Below, piece by piece: positions 25,339-35,162 of a DNA stretch of 64,000 bases (positions are counted from its first letter, which is position 1; each line of letters begins with the position of its first letter). The DNA is from Neobacillus cucumis. Lineage in GTDB: Bacteria > Bacillota > Bacilli > Bacillales_B > DSM-18226. The notes under the pieces were generated by a model. The model did not search any database. It was not told the origin of the DNA and was given only the letters and a program-made list of their open reading frames with translations. The position numbers were made by a program, and so were the translations under genes. The stretch is from NCBI RefSeq assembly GCF_023715505.1, contig NZ_JAMBOH010000013.1, positions 1 through 64,000 on the forward strand, written 5' to 3'.

Positions 25339-25716
25339 GGTAGCCAATAGAGACCCTATTAACGACCGAAGGCGACGAAAATCATTCAACTGGGTAGCCA
25401 ATAGACCCTATTAACGACCGAAGGCCACAAAAATCATTCAACTGGGTAGCCAATAGACCCTATTAACGACCGAAGGCCATGAAAATGATCCAACTGGGTA
25501 GCCAATAGACCCTATTAACGACCGAAGGCCACAAAAATCATTCAACTGGGTAGCCAATAGACCCTATTAACGACCGAAGGCCTTGAAAATAATCCAACTG
25601 GGTAGCCAATAGACCCTATTAACGACCGAAGGCCACAAAAATCATTCAACTGGGTAGCCAATAGACCCTATTAACGACTGTAGGCCTTGAAAATGATCCA
25701 ACTGGGTAGCCAATTA
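25339..25716. repeat. 52-bp tandem repeat array (seven units plus a partial)
   Basis: Units begin with GGTAGCCAATAGACCCTATT at 25393, 25445, 25497, 25549, 25601 and 25653. The first, 54-bp unit is at 25339 and a truncated one at 25705. Units 2, 4 and 6 are identical; units 3, 5 and 7 form a second similar type, so a 104-bp higher-order period is superimposed. On the minus strand each unit can fold a 12-bp stem with a GGT loop (GGTCGTTAATAG with CTATTGGCTACC, one mismatch, two G-U pairs). 52 is not a multiple of 3, so it is not coding. Confidence 0.95.
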
Positions 25717-25860
25717 CCATTTTGTATTAAAATTTGTAAGTAACATGTATGTTACTTTGTAGAAATATTCTAGCCATTGTACCCAAACATTTTTTATGCC
25801 CAATTTCTTATTCAAATTTCCAGTATTTTTTCTATCGGAATGCTATATCTCAATAAAAAA

Positions 25861-25893
25861 TGACTATCAAATTAGTATACATTTTGATAGTCA
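25861..25893 (-). terminator. Terminator of the iolABCDJ operon
   Basis: TGACTATCAAA and TTTGATAGTCA form an 11-bp stem, followed on the minus strand by six T. It lies about 65 bp after the iolJ stop. Confidence 0.88.
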
Positions 25894-25958
25894 CCTTCCT
25901 TTATATTCTTATGGTTTGCCATTGTGACGGAACCCGTAAACAAAATCGCCGGGCGAAA

Positions 25959-26831
25959 TTATGCTTTATAGCTTGATTTAAACTCTCTAATCTTCGCTTT
26001 GACCGTTTCTTTCACAGCTTCCTTACCTGGTGTAAGAATTGCCCGGGCATCATACACTTCTTTATCGTTCTCGAGCACATTTCTGACGGCTTTTGCCCAT
26101 GCCTGTAAACATTCTGTATTCACATTAATTTTGGCATGACCTAATTCAATCGCTTGATGAATTTGGTGTAATGGGATACCTGAACCACCGTGTAAAACAA
26201 GCGGGACATTAGTTAATTCTGAAATTTCCTTCATTTCAGCGAACCCTAATTTCGGTTCTCCTTGGTACGGTCCATGTACAGAGCCAAGGGCCGCTGCCAG
26301 TGCATCGATGTTTGTTTCTTGGACAAGCCGTAAACATTCCTGTGGATCCGCGTAATTAATACCGCCGATAAGACCATCCTCATTACCGCCCACAGTTCCG
26401 ACCTCAGCTTCCACTGTCACACCGTGAAGTCGGGCATAGTCAGTCACTTGCTTTGTCATAGCAATGTTTTCTTCAATCGAATGGTGCGAACCGTCAATCA
26501 TAACAGAGGTATATCCAGCGTCAATGGCCTCTTTACATCTTTCCACACTATTCCCATGATCAAGATGCAGGGCAACCGGTACCGTAATCTTCTTTTCCTC
26601 TACAATTCTATTTACCATCATAGCGATCGTCTTAAATCCGCCTAAATAATCTACTAGTCTATCGGATGAGGCGACAATGATAGGAGACCGCTCCTCTTTA
26701 GCCGCTTCCAGTATCGCTTCTGCCCATTGAAAGCTATTGATATTAAACTGGCCTACTGCATACTGTTCTTTTTTTGCTTTTTCAAGCATTTCTTTCATCG
26801 GAACTAATCTTGATGTTGCGATCATTTCCAT
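25959..26831 (-). CDS. iolJ: IolJ, 6-phospho-5-dehydro-2-deoxy-D-gluconate aldolase
   Basis: 290-aa class II zinc aldolase cleaving DKG-6-phosphate to dihydroxyacetone phosphate and malonate semialdehyde (EC 4.1.2.29). Fructose-bisphosphate-aldolase fold with zinc and active-site segments [36 protein letters not shown] and INVNTE. It is closer to remembered B. subtilis IolJ than to Fba[16 protein letters not shown] and VMIDGSH are shared. Last gene of the core operon, after iolD. The start could also be the ATG two codons in, since the GAGGGG spacing is ambiguous. Confidence 0.92.
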   Translation of the reverse strand: MEMIATSRLVPMKEMLEKAKKEQYAVGQFNINSFQWAEAILEAAKEERSPIIVASSDRLVDYLGGFKTIAMMVNRIVEEKKITVPVALHLDHGNSVERCKEAIDAGYTSVMIDGSHHSIEENIAMTKQVTDYARLHGVTVEAEVGTVGGNEDGLIGGINYADPQECLRLVQETNIDALAAALGSVHGPYQGEPKLGFAEMKEISELTNVPLVLHGGSGIPLHQIHQAIELGHAKINVNTECLQAWAKAVRNVLENDKEVYDARAILTPGKEAVKETVKAKIREFKSSYKA

Positions 26832-26918
26832 CCCACCCCTCTTGTCGGAATTTTCAAACTAATTAAGCTGGATCAAATTCATGTGAATTTGATCCAACCT
26901 CACGTTGTTTTTCGCTTA

Positions 26919-28829
26919 TTAGTATTGTTTTGCCGTTTCTAGTTTTTGCTTTCTTAACTCAAATGCCTTTTGAATGCTTTCTTTATCAGATACTTCTGCC
27001 ACGCCGACATTCCACCAGCTCTCATAGCCGTCAGTCATCGTTTTAGGAAGAACTTTAATATCGATTAGGGTTGAGCCTTCCTGTTTCTTGGCATCCTCTA
27101 AAGCTGCTTTCAATTCTTCGACTGTATTGACGCGGTAGGTTTTTGCACCATATCCTTCCGCCACTTTTGCATAATCAATATTTAAGATTTTATTATCATG
27201 GGTTCTAAATTCACAGAAATAACTGCCGCCGCCATGATCCATTTGTAAATTGTTGATACATCCAAATCCTGAATTATCAAAGAGGACAACATTGATTTTT
27301 TGTCCATATTGAATAGACGTAATGAATTCAGAATGCAGCAATAGGAAGCTGCCATCCCCTACAAGTGAATAGACCTCTTTCGTTGGCTCCGCTAATTTTA
27401 CCCCTAATGCACCGGATACCTCATACCCCATGCATGAGTAGCCGTACTCGACATTGTACGTATTAGGCTCAGATGTATTCCATATCCGCTGTACGTCTCC
27501 TGGAAGGGACCCAGCTGCCGTGATGATCACGCTATCAGGTGAAATGGTTTCATTCACGGCTAGTAAGGCCGTCGTCTGAGCAAGCTCTGTGTTAAGTGCG
27601 TCCGCATATTCATTCAATACTTCTTGAGAAAAATGATTTTTAACTTCCGGAACGAAATTCTCACGCTTGAATGTTACTTGACCCAAACGGTCACGTTCAG
27701 CATTCCATTCTTCTTTTAATTCAGCAATTTCACTGCCAAAATCACTTTCATACCCTTCTAATAATGGAGCCAATTGCTCTAATGTTGTTTTTGCATCTGC
27801 GACAACTTGGAAGGCATCCATTTTATATGCCTGTAGACGGCTGACATTGATGTTTAAGAACTTGGTTTGATCGAAGTCAAAGGCCGTTTTGGAAGAAGTG
27901 GCAAAATCGGTATATCGTGTTCCAATTCCAATAAATAGATCGGCTTGACGTGCTGCTTTATTGGCTGCCAGTGTACCGGTAATTCCCATTCCACCCAGAT
28001 TATTTTTAAAATTGGACTCGACTGTTGCTTTACCTGCTTGTGTTTCTACTAATGGGATATTATGTTTTTCCGAAAGCGAGACCAAAATATCACGTGCTTG
28101 GGAGTATTTTGCTCCACCGCCCACTAAAATGACTGGTTTTTTACTTGCACGGATTAGTTCAGCAGCTCCCTTAAGCTCTCGCTCTACCGGTGCTTTACGA
28201 TCCACATAATGGACGCGTTTTTCAAAGAATTTTTCGTCATAGTCAAACGCTTCCCCTTCTACATCCTGCGCAATACAAATTGTTGCCGGACCGGCTTTTC
28301 CTGGGTCGGTCATCACTTCAAAGGCACGAAGCAAGCTTGGCATTAACTGCTCTGGGCGTGTAATTCGATCCCAATATCTAGACACTGGCTTTAAGGCATC
28401 ATTTGTCGTTACAGCTAAGCTATATTCTTGTTCTACTTGTTGTAAAACAGGATCAGGCTGTCTGCTTGCAAAGGTATCACCCGGGATAAACAATACAGGG
28501 ATATTATTTGCCAAGGCAGTCCCGGCGGCTGCAGCCAAATTGGCTGAACCTGGTCCAACAGATGTCGTGACGGCATAGATCTTTTGACGAAGTATTTGTT
28601 TACTGTAAGCAATCGCTGCATGTGCCATCCCTTGTTCGTTTTTCCCTTGAATCACTTTTAAATGTCCTGAGTATTGCTCAAGTGCCTGCCCAATCCCCAA
28701 AACATTTCCATGTCCAAATACATTAAAGATTCCTTCAACAAATAAAGATTCTTTACCATCCACATAGATATATTGTTGATTTAAAAATTTAATTAGTGCC
28801 TGCGCGGTCGTTAATCTAATTTTCCCCAT
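26919..28829 (-). CDS. iolD: IolD, 3D-trihydroxycyclohexane-1,2-dione hydrolase
   Basis: 636-aa thiamine-diphosphate enzyme opening the cyclohexane ring of the IolE product to give 5-deoxy-glucuronate (EC 3.7.1.22). Three-domain acetolactate-synthase-like fold: catalytic Glu65 in GKNEQGMAH, central domain with PVILVGGG, and C-terminal ThDP site GDGSFLLLHSE to DNSGFGCINN. Length matches B. subtilis IolD (637). I chose ATG at 28829 after GAGGTG; the longer ORF overlaps iolC and lacks a site. iolC ends 13 bp upstream. Confidence 0.95.
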   Translation of the reverse strand: MGKIRLTTAQALIKFLNQQYIYVDGKESLFVEGIFNVFGHGNVLGIGQALEQYSGHLKVIQGKNEQGMAHAAIAYSKQILRQKIYAVTTSVGPGSANLAAAAGTALANNIPVLFIPGDTFASRQPDPVLQQVEQEYSLAVTTNDALKPVSRYWDRITRPEQLMPSLLRAFEVMTDPGKAGPATICIAQDVEGEAFDYDEKFFEKRVHYVDRKAPVERELKGAAELIRASKKPVILVGGGAKYSQARDILVSLSEKHNIPLVETQAGKATVESNFKNNLGGMGITGTLAANKAARQADLFIGIGTRYTDFATSSKTAFDFDQTKFLNINVSRLQAYKMDAFQVVADAKTTLEQLAPLLEGYESDFGSEIAELKEEWNAERDRLGQVTFKRENFVPEVKNHFSQEVLNEYADALNTELAQTTALLAVNETISPDSVIITAAGSLPGDVQRIWNTSEPNTYNVEYGYSCMGYEVSGALGVKLAEPTKEVYSLVGDGSFLLLHSEFITSIQYGQKINVVLFDNSGFGCINNLQMDHGGGSYFCEFRTHDNKILNIDYAKVAEGYGAKTYRVNTVEELKAALEDAKKQEGSTLIDIKVLPKTMTDGYESWWNVGVAEVSDKESIQKAFELRKQKLETAKQY

Positions 28830-28842
28830 GGCTATTCTCACC

Positions 28843-29841
28843 TCAAACTGTTTGTTCAGCTTTTTCTGATCTTTCAGCAATTAATTGTTCAATTTCGGCA
28901 ACGGTTGGCATCGCTTCTGAAGAACTGTGTTTACTTACCACAATCGCTGCAGAGGCACTGCCAAATTTAAGAGCGGTTTCAATATCCTTGCCTGTGATTA
29001 AAGCGTATAAGAAAGCAGATGCGTAAGAGTCGCCTGCACCAAACGTTTTTAATACTTTCGTTAGGTAAGCATGGCCTCTGAATGTTTCGCCTGATTTTGA
29101 ATATGCATAAGATCCTTCTACACCGTGCTTAATCACAACTAGTTCTGGAGAGTATTTAAACAAATGATTAATCGTCTCAGAGTTGCTGCCCGCTGTCACG
29201 TTTTCCATCACATCGAACTCATCACGAGTACCGACCACTACATCTGCCTGCTCTGCCACTAATGAATAATAAACAGATGTTTCTTCAGGAGATGCCCATG
29301 TATAACCACGATAGTCCAATTCAAAAACAATCTTCACATCATGTTTTTTGGCTAAATGAATGGCTTTTAAAACGGCCTCACGGGAAGGGCTTTTTGCTAA
29401 AGCTGTCCCTGAAACAAGAAGAACTTTTGCTTTTTTAATATAGTCTTCATCTACCTCAGATGGCTGTAAATAAAGGTCAGCTACTTCATCACGGTACATT
29501 AAAATACTGCATTCTTCCGGACTTTTAATCTCTGTAAAAGCTAGTCCTGTTTTATGTCCTTCTTGATCAATCACCATGTTGGATGTATCCACACCAACAC
29601 CGCGCATATACTGCTCAATAAATCGTCCATGCTGGTCATTGGCAATTTTGCCGATAAATCCTGCTTTTAGTCCAAGCTTCGAGGATCCAATCGCAATATT
29701 GGCAGGTGAACCGCCGACATATTTTTTAAATGTCATCGTTTCTTCCATTGGACAGTTGTATTCCACCGCGTTTAGGTCCATGCATGCACGGCCAATGGCG
29801 ATTAGGTCAAATTCTCTATCAGAATGAAATTGAAGGTTCAT
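28843..29841 (-). CDS. iolC: IolC, 5-dehydro-2-deoxygluconokinase
   Basis: 332-aa PfkB/ribokinase-family kinase phosphorylating 2-deoxy-5-keto-gluconate with ATP (EC 2.7.1.92). Signature 1 GGSPANIAIG lies about residues 44-53. Signature 2 TFGAGDSYASAFLYAL carries the catalytic Asp near residue 266. The N-terminal IAIGRACMDL is typical. It lies 20 bp after iolB and 13 bp before iolD. The GAGGAG site is about 13 nt from the ATG, longer than optimal. Confidence 0.94.
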   Translation of the reverse strand: MNLQFHSDREFDLIAIGRACMDLNAVEYNCPMEETMTFKKYVGGSPANIAIGSSKLGLKAGFIGKIANDQHGRFIEQYMRGVGVDTSNMVIDQEGHKTGLAFTEIKSPEECSILMYRDEVADLYLQPSEVDEDYIKKAKVLLVSGTALAKSPSREAVLKAIHLAKKHDVKIVFELDYRGYTWASPEETSVYYSLVAEQADVVVGTRDEFDVMENVTAGSNSETINHLFKYSPELVVIKHGVEGSYAYSKSGETFRGHAYLTKVLKTFGAGDSYASAFLYALITGKDIETALKFGSASAAIVVSKHSSSEAMPTVAEIEQLIAERSEKAEQTV

Positions 29842-29860
29842 TTTTTTATAACATCTCCTC

Positions 29861-30679
29861 TTATTTGCGATTTAAGATCCATTCATGGGCTGGCTCATTG
29901 TGGAATTTCCAAATACGTGTTGGTCCTGCCATTACATTCAAGTAATAGGATTCATACCCATCTGGAACCCCAACAGGATGGTAACCGGCTGGTACTAGCA
30001 CGACGTCGCCATTCTCTACTGCCATGGTTTCATCAATGGAACGGTCATCTGTGTAGACACGCTGGAAGACAAATCCTTGGCGGGGGTTCATTTCATGATA
30101 GTAGCTTTCTTCTAAAAAGGACTCATTCGGCAAGTTATCCTGATCATGCTTATGCGGCGGATAGCTTGACCAGTTTCCGCTTTCTGTGAATACTTCGACC
30201 ACTAGTAAACTATTTGCAGAAGGGTCTGAATCTGGTAAGATATTATGAACTAAACGCTTATTGCTATACTTCCCTCTATTTTCAATTCCATTGTCTTCCG
30301 CTTTTATCAACTTAGTAGGCAATTGTTTAAAAGATGGGGAGTAGCAAAGAGCGACACGAGCTTGACTCACAGCCTTCACTTCAAAAGAACGATCATTGGA
30401 TACGTAAACACTATCGGTCGGTTTCTTTTCAAATACACTTTCTCTAGTGCCTATATTTAAAAATTCTTGTTCATGATCAGACACATTTATTTTACCTGTT
30501 AGGGCGACAATGCAGCATTCTACTTTTGCTAGTTCCTCTGTATATGTACTGCCTGGAGTTAGGTCGATTACTTTAAATCCCACATATTCTAATGAAGAAT
30601 TTTCACTTGTTACTTCATGAACGATGGTTACACCTGGTGACGTTTCTTTAAGATTTGGCTTTCGGAGTAATTTACTCAC
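29861..30679 (-). CDS. iolB: IolB, 5-deoxy-glucuronate isomerase
   Basis: 272-aa two-cupin isomerase converting 5-deoxy-glucuronate to 2-deoxy-5-keto-gluconate (EC 5.3.1.30). The C-terminal cupin holds metal-ligand candidates in YPPHKHD, FLEESYYHE and PAGYHPV. Length and motifs match IolB. It starts at GTG after GAGGAGG and lies in operon order A-B-C-D-J. Confidence 0.94.
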   Translation of the reverse strand: MSKLLRKPNLKETSPGVTIVHEVTSENSSLEYVGFKVIDLTPGSTYTEELAKVECCIVALTGKINVSDHEQEFLNIGTRESVFEKKPTDSVYVSNDRSFEVKAVSQARVALCYSPSFKQLPTKLIKAEDNGIENRGKYSNKRLVHNILPDSDPSANSLLVVEVFTESGNWSSYPPHKHDQDNLPNESFLEESYYHEMNPRQGFVFQRVYTDDRSIDETMAVENGDVVLVPAGYHPVGVPDGYESYYLNVMAGPTRIWKFHNEPAHEWILNRK

Positions 30680-30775
30680 TTTGTAGTTTCCTCCTCTTTA
30701 TGTGAATTCTAGTAATGGCTATTATCCTAGCAGCATTTAGCAGGATAATAGCCGAATGTTCCAGTTGCTCGTAAC

Positions 30776-32251
30776 TTATTCAAATGATGGAGCTTTATAA
30801 TTAGCTGTAACTACTTTTTTACGTGTATAAAAGTCTACACTGTCTTTCCCGTTTGCAGGTAATGTTCCGTAGAAGGAAGATTTCCATCCAGAGAATGCGA
30901 AGAATGCCATTGGAGCTGGAACACCTAAGTTAATTCCAAGCATACCTGCATCGATATTTTCACGGAAGTAACGAATGGCCGAAGCGTTTGATGTATAGAG
31001 ACATGCGCCATTTGCAAATTCTGATTGATTAGCTGTTTCCACCGCTTCTTTTAAGTTTTTAACACGCACGATCGATAGGACTGGCGCAAAAATTTCATCT
31101 TTCCAGATCGCCATATCGGTTGTTACATCATCAAAAATAGTTGGTCCTACAAAATATCCTTCTTCAGGAAGGTTTCCTCTTCCATCACACACTAATGTCG
31201 CACCTTCTTCAATACCCTTTTGGATATACCCTAATGTCCGCTGCTGATTTTCTTCGCGGATCACTGGGCCTAAGAATACGCCTTCATCCAAGCCGTGACC
31301 GATTTTTAATTCTTTTGACTTTTCTACTAATCTATCAAGAAATGCATCGGCAATTCCTTCTTCTACGGTTACAACAGAACAAGCCATGCAGCGTTCGCCA
31401 GCTGAACCAAAGGCAGACGCAATAACGTTGGTTGTAGCAAGTTCCAAATCCGCATCATTTAAAACGACTGAATGGTTTTTAGCTCCTGTTAAGGCTTGAA
31501 CACGCTTTAGGTTTTGACTTCCGCGTTTGTAAACATATTCTCCGACAGGTTTTGAACCAACGAAGGAAATAGCTTTCACTTCCGGGTGGTCTAACAATCC
31601 ATTTACCACATCATGTGCACCGTGAACAACGTTGAAGACACCTTTAGGAAGACCGGCTTCCTCTAATAGTTGAGCAAGTTTTTGCGCTAAAAGCGGTGTT
31701 CTTTCAGATGGTTTAAGAACGAAGGTGTTACCAACCGCAATGGCCATTGGGAACATCCAGCATGGCACCATCATCGGGAAGTTAAATGGGGTAATCCCGC
31801 CAACAACACCAATTGGATAACGATAATTCGTGATTTCTACATCTGTTGCAATGTTAGTAAGCGAATCTCCCATCATGAGTGTTGGAGCACCAGCAGCAAA
31901 TTCCACATTTTCAATTCCGCGTCCTACTTCACCTAATGCTTCAGATAGGTTTTTGCCATTTTCAATCGTGATAATACGGGCTAATTCTTCTTTATTTTTT
32001 TGTAAAAGTTGGTGGAAGTCAAATAAAACTCTTGCCCGCTTTTGCACCGGTACGTTTTTCCACTTTTCAAATGCCTTTGCTGCCACTTCTACAGCATAAT
32101 CAACTTCTTCTTTTGTTGAAAGAGGAACTTGGGCAATAATTTCTTTTTTAGCAGGATCATAGACATTCTCAAATTGTGTTGTTTTACTTTCGACCCATTC
32201 ACCATTTATATAGTTTTTTAGTTTTTCTACCTTCACCATTACATTAGTCAT
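30776..32251 (-). CDS. iolA: IolA, methylmalonate/malonate semialdehyde dehydrogenase (acylating)
   Basis: 491-aa CoA-dependent aldehyde dehydrogenase turning malonate semialdehyde into acetyl-CoA and CO2 (EC 1.2.1.27), the last pathway step. NAD-binding [13 protein letters not shown] (155-167), [18 protein letters not shown], and catalytic Cys288 in AGERCMA are typical of MmsA. There is no general-base Glu in the VTLELGG-like place (it reads QALTGAKNH), as expected for the acylating subgroup. ATG follows AAGGAGG. First gene of the core operon, with a cre-spacer promoter and IolR-type repeats. Confidence 0.95.
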   Translation of the reverse strand: MTNVMVKVEKLKNYINGEWVESKTTQFENVYDPAKKEIIAQVPLSTKEEVDYAVEVAAKAFEKWKNVPVQKRARVLFDFHQLLQKNKEELARIITIENGKNLSEALGEVGRGIENVEFAAGAPTLMMGDSLTNIATDVEITNYRYPIGVVGGITPFNFPMMVPCWMFPMAIAVGNTFVLKPSERTPLLAQKLAQLLEEAGLPKGVFNVVHGAHDVVNGLLDHPEVKAISFVGSKPVGEYVYKRGSQNLKRVQALTGAKNHSVVLNDADLELATTNVIASAFGSAGERCMACSVVTVEEGIADAFLDRLVEKSKELKIGHGLDEGVFLGPVIREENQQRTLGYIQKGIEEGATLVCDGRGNLPEEGYFVGPTIFDDVTTDMAIWKDEIFAPVLSIVRVKNLKEAVETANQSEFANGACLYTSNASAIRYFRENIDAGMLGINLGVPAPMAFFAFSGWKSSFYGTLPANGKDSVDFYTRKKVVTANYKAPSFE

Positions 32252-32360
32252 ATGTTCTTCCTCCTTAAGAAAAATCCATTGTAGTTTTTGAGTATATTAG
32301 AGTGTAAAATCATCTAGTTGACTGATAGAACTGTTAAATCTCTTTCAATTCTTTATCATA

Positions 32361-32391
32361 TGTTGGTTATATTTTGGTTATCTTTGATTAC
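32361..32391 (-). promoter_or_regulatory. IolR-type operator downstream of the iolA promoter
   Basis: Three tandem elements on the minus strand: GTAATCAAAG, ATAACCAAAAT and ATAACCAACA. They match the published IolR pattern of tandem WRAYCAADARD 11-mers. They start right after the -10, so bound repressor would block initiation. Confidence 0.7.
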
Positions 32392-32420
32392 ATCTTAATA
32401 CTAAAAACGCTTTCAGTCAA
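32392..32420 (-). promoter_or_regulatory. iolA operon promoter with cre box in the spacer
   Basis: TTGACT (32415-32420), 17-bp spacer, TAAGAT (32392-32397) on the minus strand. The spacer contains TGAAAGCGTTTTTA (32402-32415), one mismatch from cre. Expected: induction by inositol through IolR and repression by glucose through CcpA. Confidence 0.75.
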
Positions 32421-32451
32421 CTGTTTTTTTAATATTATTTGGCGAATTTGT

Positions 32452-32841
32452 TTACAGTTTACCAGTTAAGAACTGTGCTTCACCAAACCCAAAACTCCAG
32501 TCAGCTGCCCCGTTCGTTACCATCGAAATCATGATATCATTCGGTTCGATTCCGCACTCTTCTCCTAACCCTTGTACTAATAGATGATAAAAATCCTTTT
32601 TTTGCTTATCACTTCGTTGGGTACTTGTGACAGATACAATCACTACATTGCGGCTTCTCTCAAATCCTAAACCAGTGTCTTCAATGATAAGCTCATTTGC
32701 TCGATGTTGGGTTACGATTTGGTAGCGATCTCTTTCAGGGACTCCAAACGCCTGCACAACAGCACGGTGAGAAACATCTAATAATTGTTTCAACTCGTTT
32801 TCATTTCGGCCTTCTATTAAGTCAAATCTAATTAACGGCAT
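32452..32841 (-). CDS. Tautomerase family protein
   Basis: 129-aa protein beginning [16 protein letters not shown]. Pro2 becomes the N-terminal catalytic proline of the tautomerase (4-oxalocrotonate tautomerase/MIF) superfamily after Met removal. This supports the ATG at 32841, which follows GGAGGGG, over the longer frame. Length fits the Tautomerase_2 type. It sits between iolA and the iolH-like gene, behind an IolR-type site, so it may tautomerise a keto or enol intermediate of cyclitol breakdown. That role is inference; no such enzyme is part of the classical iol pathway. Confidence 0.8.
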   Translation of the reverse strand: MPLIRFDLIEGRNENELKQLLDVSHRAVVQAFGVPERDRYQIVTQHRANELIIEDTGLGFERSRNVVIVSVTSTQRSDKQKKDFYHLLVQGLGEECGIEPNDIMISMVTNGAADWSFGFGEAQFLTGKL

Positions 32842-32900
32842 TCGATCCCCTCCAATTAGCTTTATATTCAACACCAACTTTTTATTAACTATTGAGTATA

Positions 32901-32946
32901 TGTTGGTTATATTGTGATTATATCATAATATTAATTTGAGATTCAA
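32901..32946 (-). promoter_or_regulatory. Tautomerase promoter with IolR-type site
   Basis: TTGAAT (32941-32946), 18-bp spacer, TATAAT (32917-32922) on the minus strand. ATAATCACAATATAACCAAC overlaps the -10 and runs downstream as tandem AAYCAA-like repeats. Confidence 0.6.
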
Positions 32947-33049
32947 CCGATAATTTCATCTTACTTTAAATAATTAAGAAGACCTTAGAGGCAAAAGAAC
33001 ACAGATTTATAATAAAGACTGTGTTAAAGCCTATTGTTGATTTATAACA

Positions 33050-33095
33050 TGTTGATTGGAGCGGAAAGCGAAGCGCATGGAGTGGAAATCAATTT
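33050..33095. repeat. Fragment of a Bacillaceae dispersed repeat
   Basis: TTGATTGGAGCGGAAAGCG followed by GCATGGAGTGGAAATCAA. This resembles the ends of a dispersed intergenic repeat I know from many Bacillus genomes, here missing its middle. The outer ends are inverted (TTGATTGGAG against a TGGAAATCAA end). Confidence 0.4.
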
Positions 33096-33120
33096 TCAAA
33101 ATTAATAATAAGGCTAAAAT

Positions 33121-33158
33121 CAAAAAAACCTTTCCTCTTAATCGAAGAAAGGCTTTTT
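33121..33158 (-). terminator. Terminator after the iolH-like gene
   Basis: CCTTTC and GAAAGG stems with flanking A/T runs. On the minus strand the stem is followed by T7. It begins just past the stop at 33162. Confidence 0.75.
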
Positions 33159-33161
33159 ATT

Positions 33162-34025
33162 CTAAATATATAATCCCTCTTTAATAGATTTCAATGTTAG
33201 TTCATTGGACCACTCTGGTCTATCAGGATAGGCAAATACTGAATTAGTTACAATTCCATCAAATCTCATTTCTCTTAATTTCCGATATAAGGCATCAAAG
33301 TTTACTTCCCCTTCACCAGGATTTAAATGCTGATGGATGGTTACATTCGCATTTGGTGGATTAATAATATATCGCAAGCCAAATGCTGCTTTATGATTAA
33401 GTGTATCCGCAATTAAAACATGGGCAAGTAAATCTCCTGCTTCATCTAAGTGTTTGGCTACATCGCCAATACCATCATCATAAAAGAAAGCATGTGCTAC
33501 AGAATATACCAGCTTAATCCAATCCTTATCAAATGCACGAATCATTCGAATGGCTTCTGTGTTTAACTCAATAAAGTCATTTGGATGAGATTGTAAATTT
33601 AGGTTAATTCCTTCTTTTTCAAAAATCGGCATTAACTCTTCCATTGATCTTACAAAAGCAGCTTCACTTTCTAGCGGACGACTTTTGTCCCCACTAAATT
33701 CGCTGTTCATTAAATCTACTCCTAATTCAGAAGTAATTTCAATGCAACGCTTCCAATTTCTAACCGCAGCTTGGCGTTCTGCTTCGTTTGGTGAAGACCA
33801 TTGCTGCACAGGAAGTACGGACGAGATTTGAACGCCGGCATCTGAACAATATCTTTTTAAATCTTTTATCAGCTGTTTATCAACCTTGGGATATTCATAA
33901 AACCAAATAAAATCTTTACGCGGAGATAACTCTACCCATTCATACCCTAATCTAGCAACTGCATCGATAGTCTCTTTTAAATTAGTATTGTCACGAAAAT
34001 GTGATGGATCGTATGCTAAACGCAT
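33162..34025 (-). CDS. iolH: IolH-like sugar phosphate isomerase/epimerase (TIM barrel)
   Basis: 287-aa TIM barrel, [10 protein letters not shown] at the N-terminus. It has ELSPRKDFI, the characteristic [44 protein letters not shown] and HLNPGEGEV. The length and N-terminal layout fit IolH, whose exact reaction in B. subtilis is not settled; I assign the name with moderate confidence. ATG at 34025 follows AAGGGG. A cre-like box and tandem IolR-type repeats lie directly upstream. It is a separate transcription unit inside module 5. Confidence 0.68.
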   Translation of the reverse strand: MRLAYDPSHFRDNTNLKETIDAVARLGYEWVELSPRKDFIWFYEYPKVDKQLIKDLKRYCSDAGVQISSVLPVQQWSSPNEAERQAAVRNWKRCIEITSELGVDLMNSEFSGDKSRPLESEAAFVRSMEELMPIFEKEGINLNLQSHPNDFIELNTEAIRMIRAFDKDWIKLVYSVAHAFFYDDGIGDVAKHLDEAGDLLAHVLIADTLNHKAAFGLRYIINPPNANVTIHQHLNPGEGEVNFDALYRKLREMRFDGIVTNSVFAYPDRPEWSNELTLKSIKEGLYI

Positions 34026-34051
34026 TCTAATGTTCCCCTTTCTTTTGTAGG

Positions 34052-34065
34052 CCAAAGCGCTTTCA
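34052..34065 (-). promoter_or_regulatory. cre-like site before iolH
   Basis: Minus-strand TGAAAGCGCTTTGG, with two mismatches to cre at its end. It lies 27-40 bp before the start codon, so a roadblock position is likely. Confidence 0.55.
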
Positions 34066-34081
34066 ATTTAATCAACTTCAG

Positions 34082-34135
34082 ATAACCAACTTTTTATAAT
34101 ATGTTGGTTAACTTTTGGTTATCTATAAGTACATA
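34082..34135 (-). promoter_or_regulatory. IolR-type repeats before iolH
   Basis: Minus strand ATAACCAAAAG and TTAACCAACA in tandem (34101-34123), plus an inverted GTTGGTTATC (34081-34090). A weak promoter TTGTAA, 16 bp, TATGTA (34130-34157) lies upstream. Confidence 0.6.
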
Positions 34136-34199
34136 TTAATACGAATTGTTCTTACAATCAATGTTTTTTTCCATTTTTTTTAGAAAAAGTGACATAAAA

Positions 34200-34242
34200 A
34201 ATCCCCATCAATACGTGGCATTAGCCAATAAAGAAGGGGATT
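34200..34242 (-). terminator. Terminator of the iolR genes
   Basis: Outer stem AATCCCC/GGGGATT and inner stem TGGC/GCCA, with TTTTTTA following on the minus strand. It lies 12 bp past the iolR stop. Confidence 0.8.
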
Positions 34243-34253
34243 CAGCTAGATAC

Positions 34254-35009
34254 CTAGTCAGCAAGGACAAGTTGAATGGCATGATTTTTTGCGTATTCTT
34301 GATACATCTCATTCGGAATCTTATCGGTAACTAGGTAATCAATCTCATCTAAACTGCAATAGGTCATTAACCCATATTTATCAAATTTATCGTGATCTAC
34401 CAATAAATAGACCTCTGAACTTCTGCTGACAATGGTCTTTTTTAATTCACTTTCTAGTGGTGATGCATTCGTTACGCCGTTTAAGAGTGAAATACCAGTA
34501 GAAGCCATAAAGGCTTTCCTAATATTGTAATCCTTTAGTAAATCCATATTTCGCGGGTTAACAAACGAACTTGTTTTCCGTTCAAGCATTCCGCCGATGG
34601 AGATGACATTTAAATTTTCATATGGAATTGCACAAACAATTAAATCAATATTATTTGTAAAAATAGTCAAGTGTTTTTCCTTTATATATTCAAACATTTC
34701 AATCGTAGTGGTCCCTGAATCTATGAAAATAAAATCTCCATCTTCCACAAAACTTGCGGCTTTTTTTGCAATTAACTCTTTTTGTTCTTGATTACGCACA
34801 CTTCTATCTTGAAAAGATTCAAGCTTTTTGTGAATAGAAGATACCCCTCCATAGACCTTTTTCAGTTCCCCGCGATCTACTAACTCTTGTACATCGCGTC
34901 TGATTGTATTTTTAGATACATCAAACACTTTAACCAATTCGTCAAGTGAAGCTGATTGATGTTCTAATACATATTCTTGAATTTTTTTGATACGCTTTTC
35001 CTTTATCAT
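34254..35009 (-). CDS. iolR: IolR-type DeoR family repressor, copy 1
   Basis: 251-aa DeoR-family regulator, the same length as B. subtilis IolR. Winged HTH at residues 19-55 (SLDELVKVFDVSKNTIRRDV, then KKVYGGV) and a sugar-phosphate-sensing C-terminal domain with FIDSGTTTIEMFEYI, KAFMASTGISLLNGVTN and EVYLLVDHDKFDKYGL. It probably represses iolA, iolH, tautomerase and its own gene, and is relieved by a phosphorylated intermediate such as DKG-6-P. By hand alignment it differs from copy 2 at about 43 of 251 positions. Confidence 0.88.
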   Translation of the reverse strand: MIKEKRIKKIQEYVLEHQSASLDELVKVFDVSKNTIRRDVQELVDRGELKKVYGGVSSIHKKLESFQDRSVRNQEQKELIAKKAASFVEDGDFIFIDSGTTTIEMFEYIKEKHLTIFTNNIDLIVCAIPYENLNVISIGGMLERKTSSFVNPRNMDLLKDYNIRKAFMASTGISLLNGVTNASPLESELKKTIVSRSSEVYLLVDHDKFDKYGLMTYCSLDEIDYLVTDKIPNEMYQEYAKNHAIQLVLAD

Positions 35010-35081
35010 CTATTTCACCCTAGTCTTGCAATAAGTTTTTTGTTATCGTTTACATTTCATTATATTATATATACATATATA

Positions 35082-35101
35082 TTACCAACAAATAACCAAA
35101 A
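35082..35101. promoter_or_regulatory. IolR-type operator between the two iolR copies
   Basis: ACCAACAAATAACCAAAAC contains two tandem ACCAA elements 9 bp apart. It suggests autoregulation of copy 1. Confidence 0.55.
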
Positions 35102-35162
35102 CTTCTCTTCTTTTTTTTAAAAGGATGAAATGATTCTTTAATTACCGATCATGTTTTACATT

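Noticed and set aside
25339..25716. CRISPR array
   Set aside because: Units are contiguous 52-bp near-copies with no unique spacers, and no cas genes are present. The same holds for 39530-39900.
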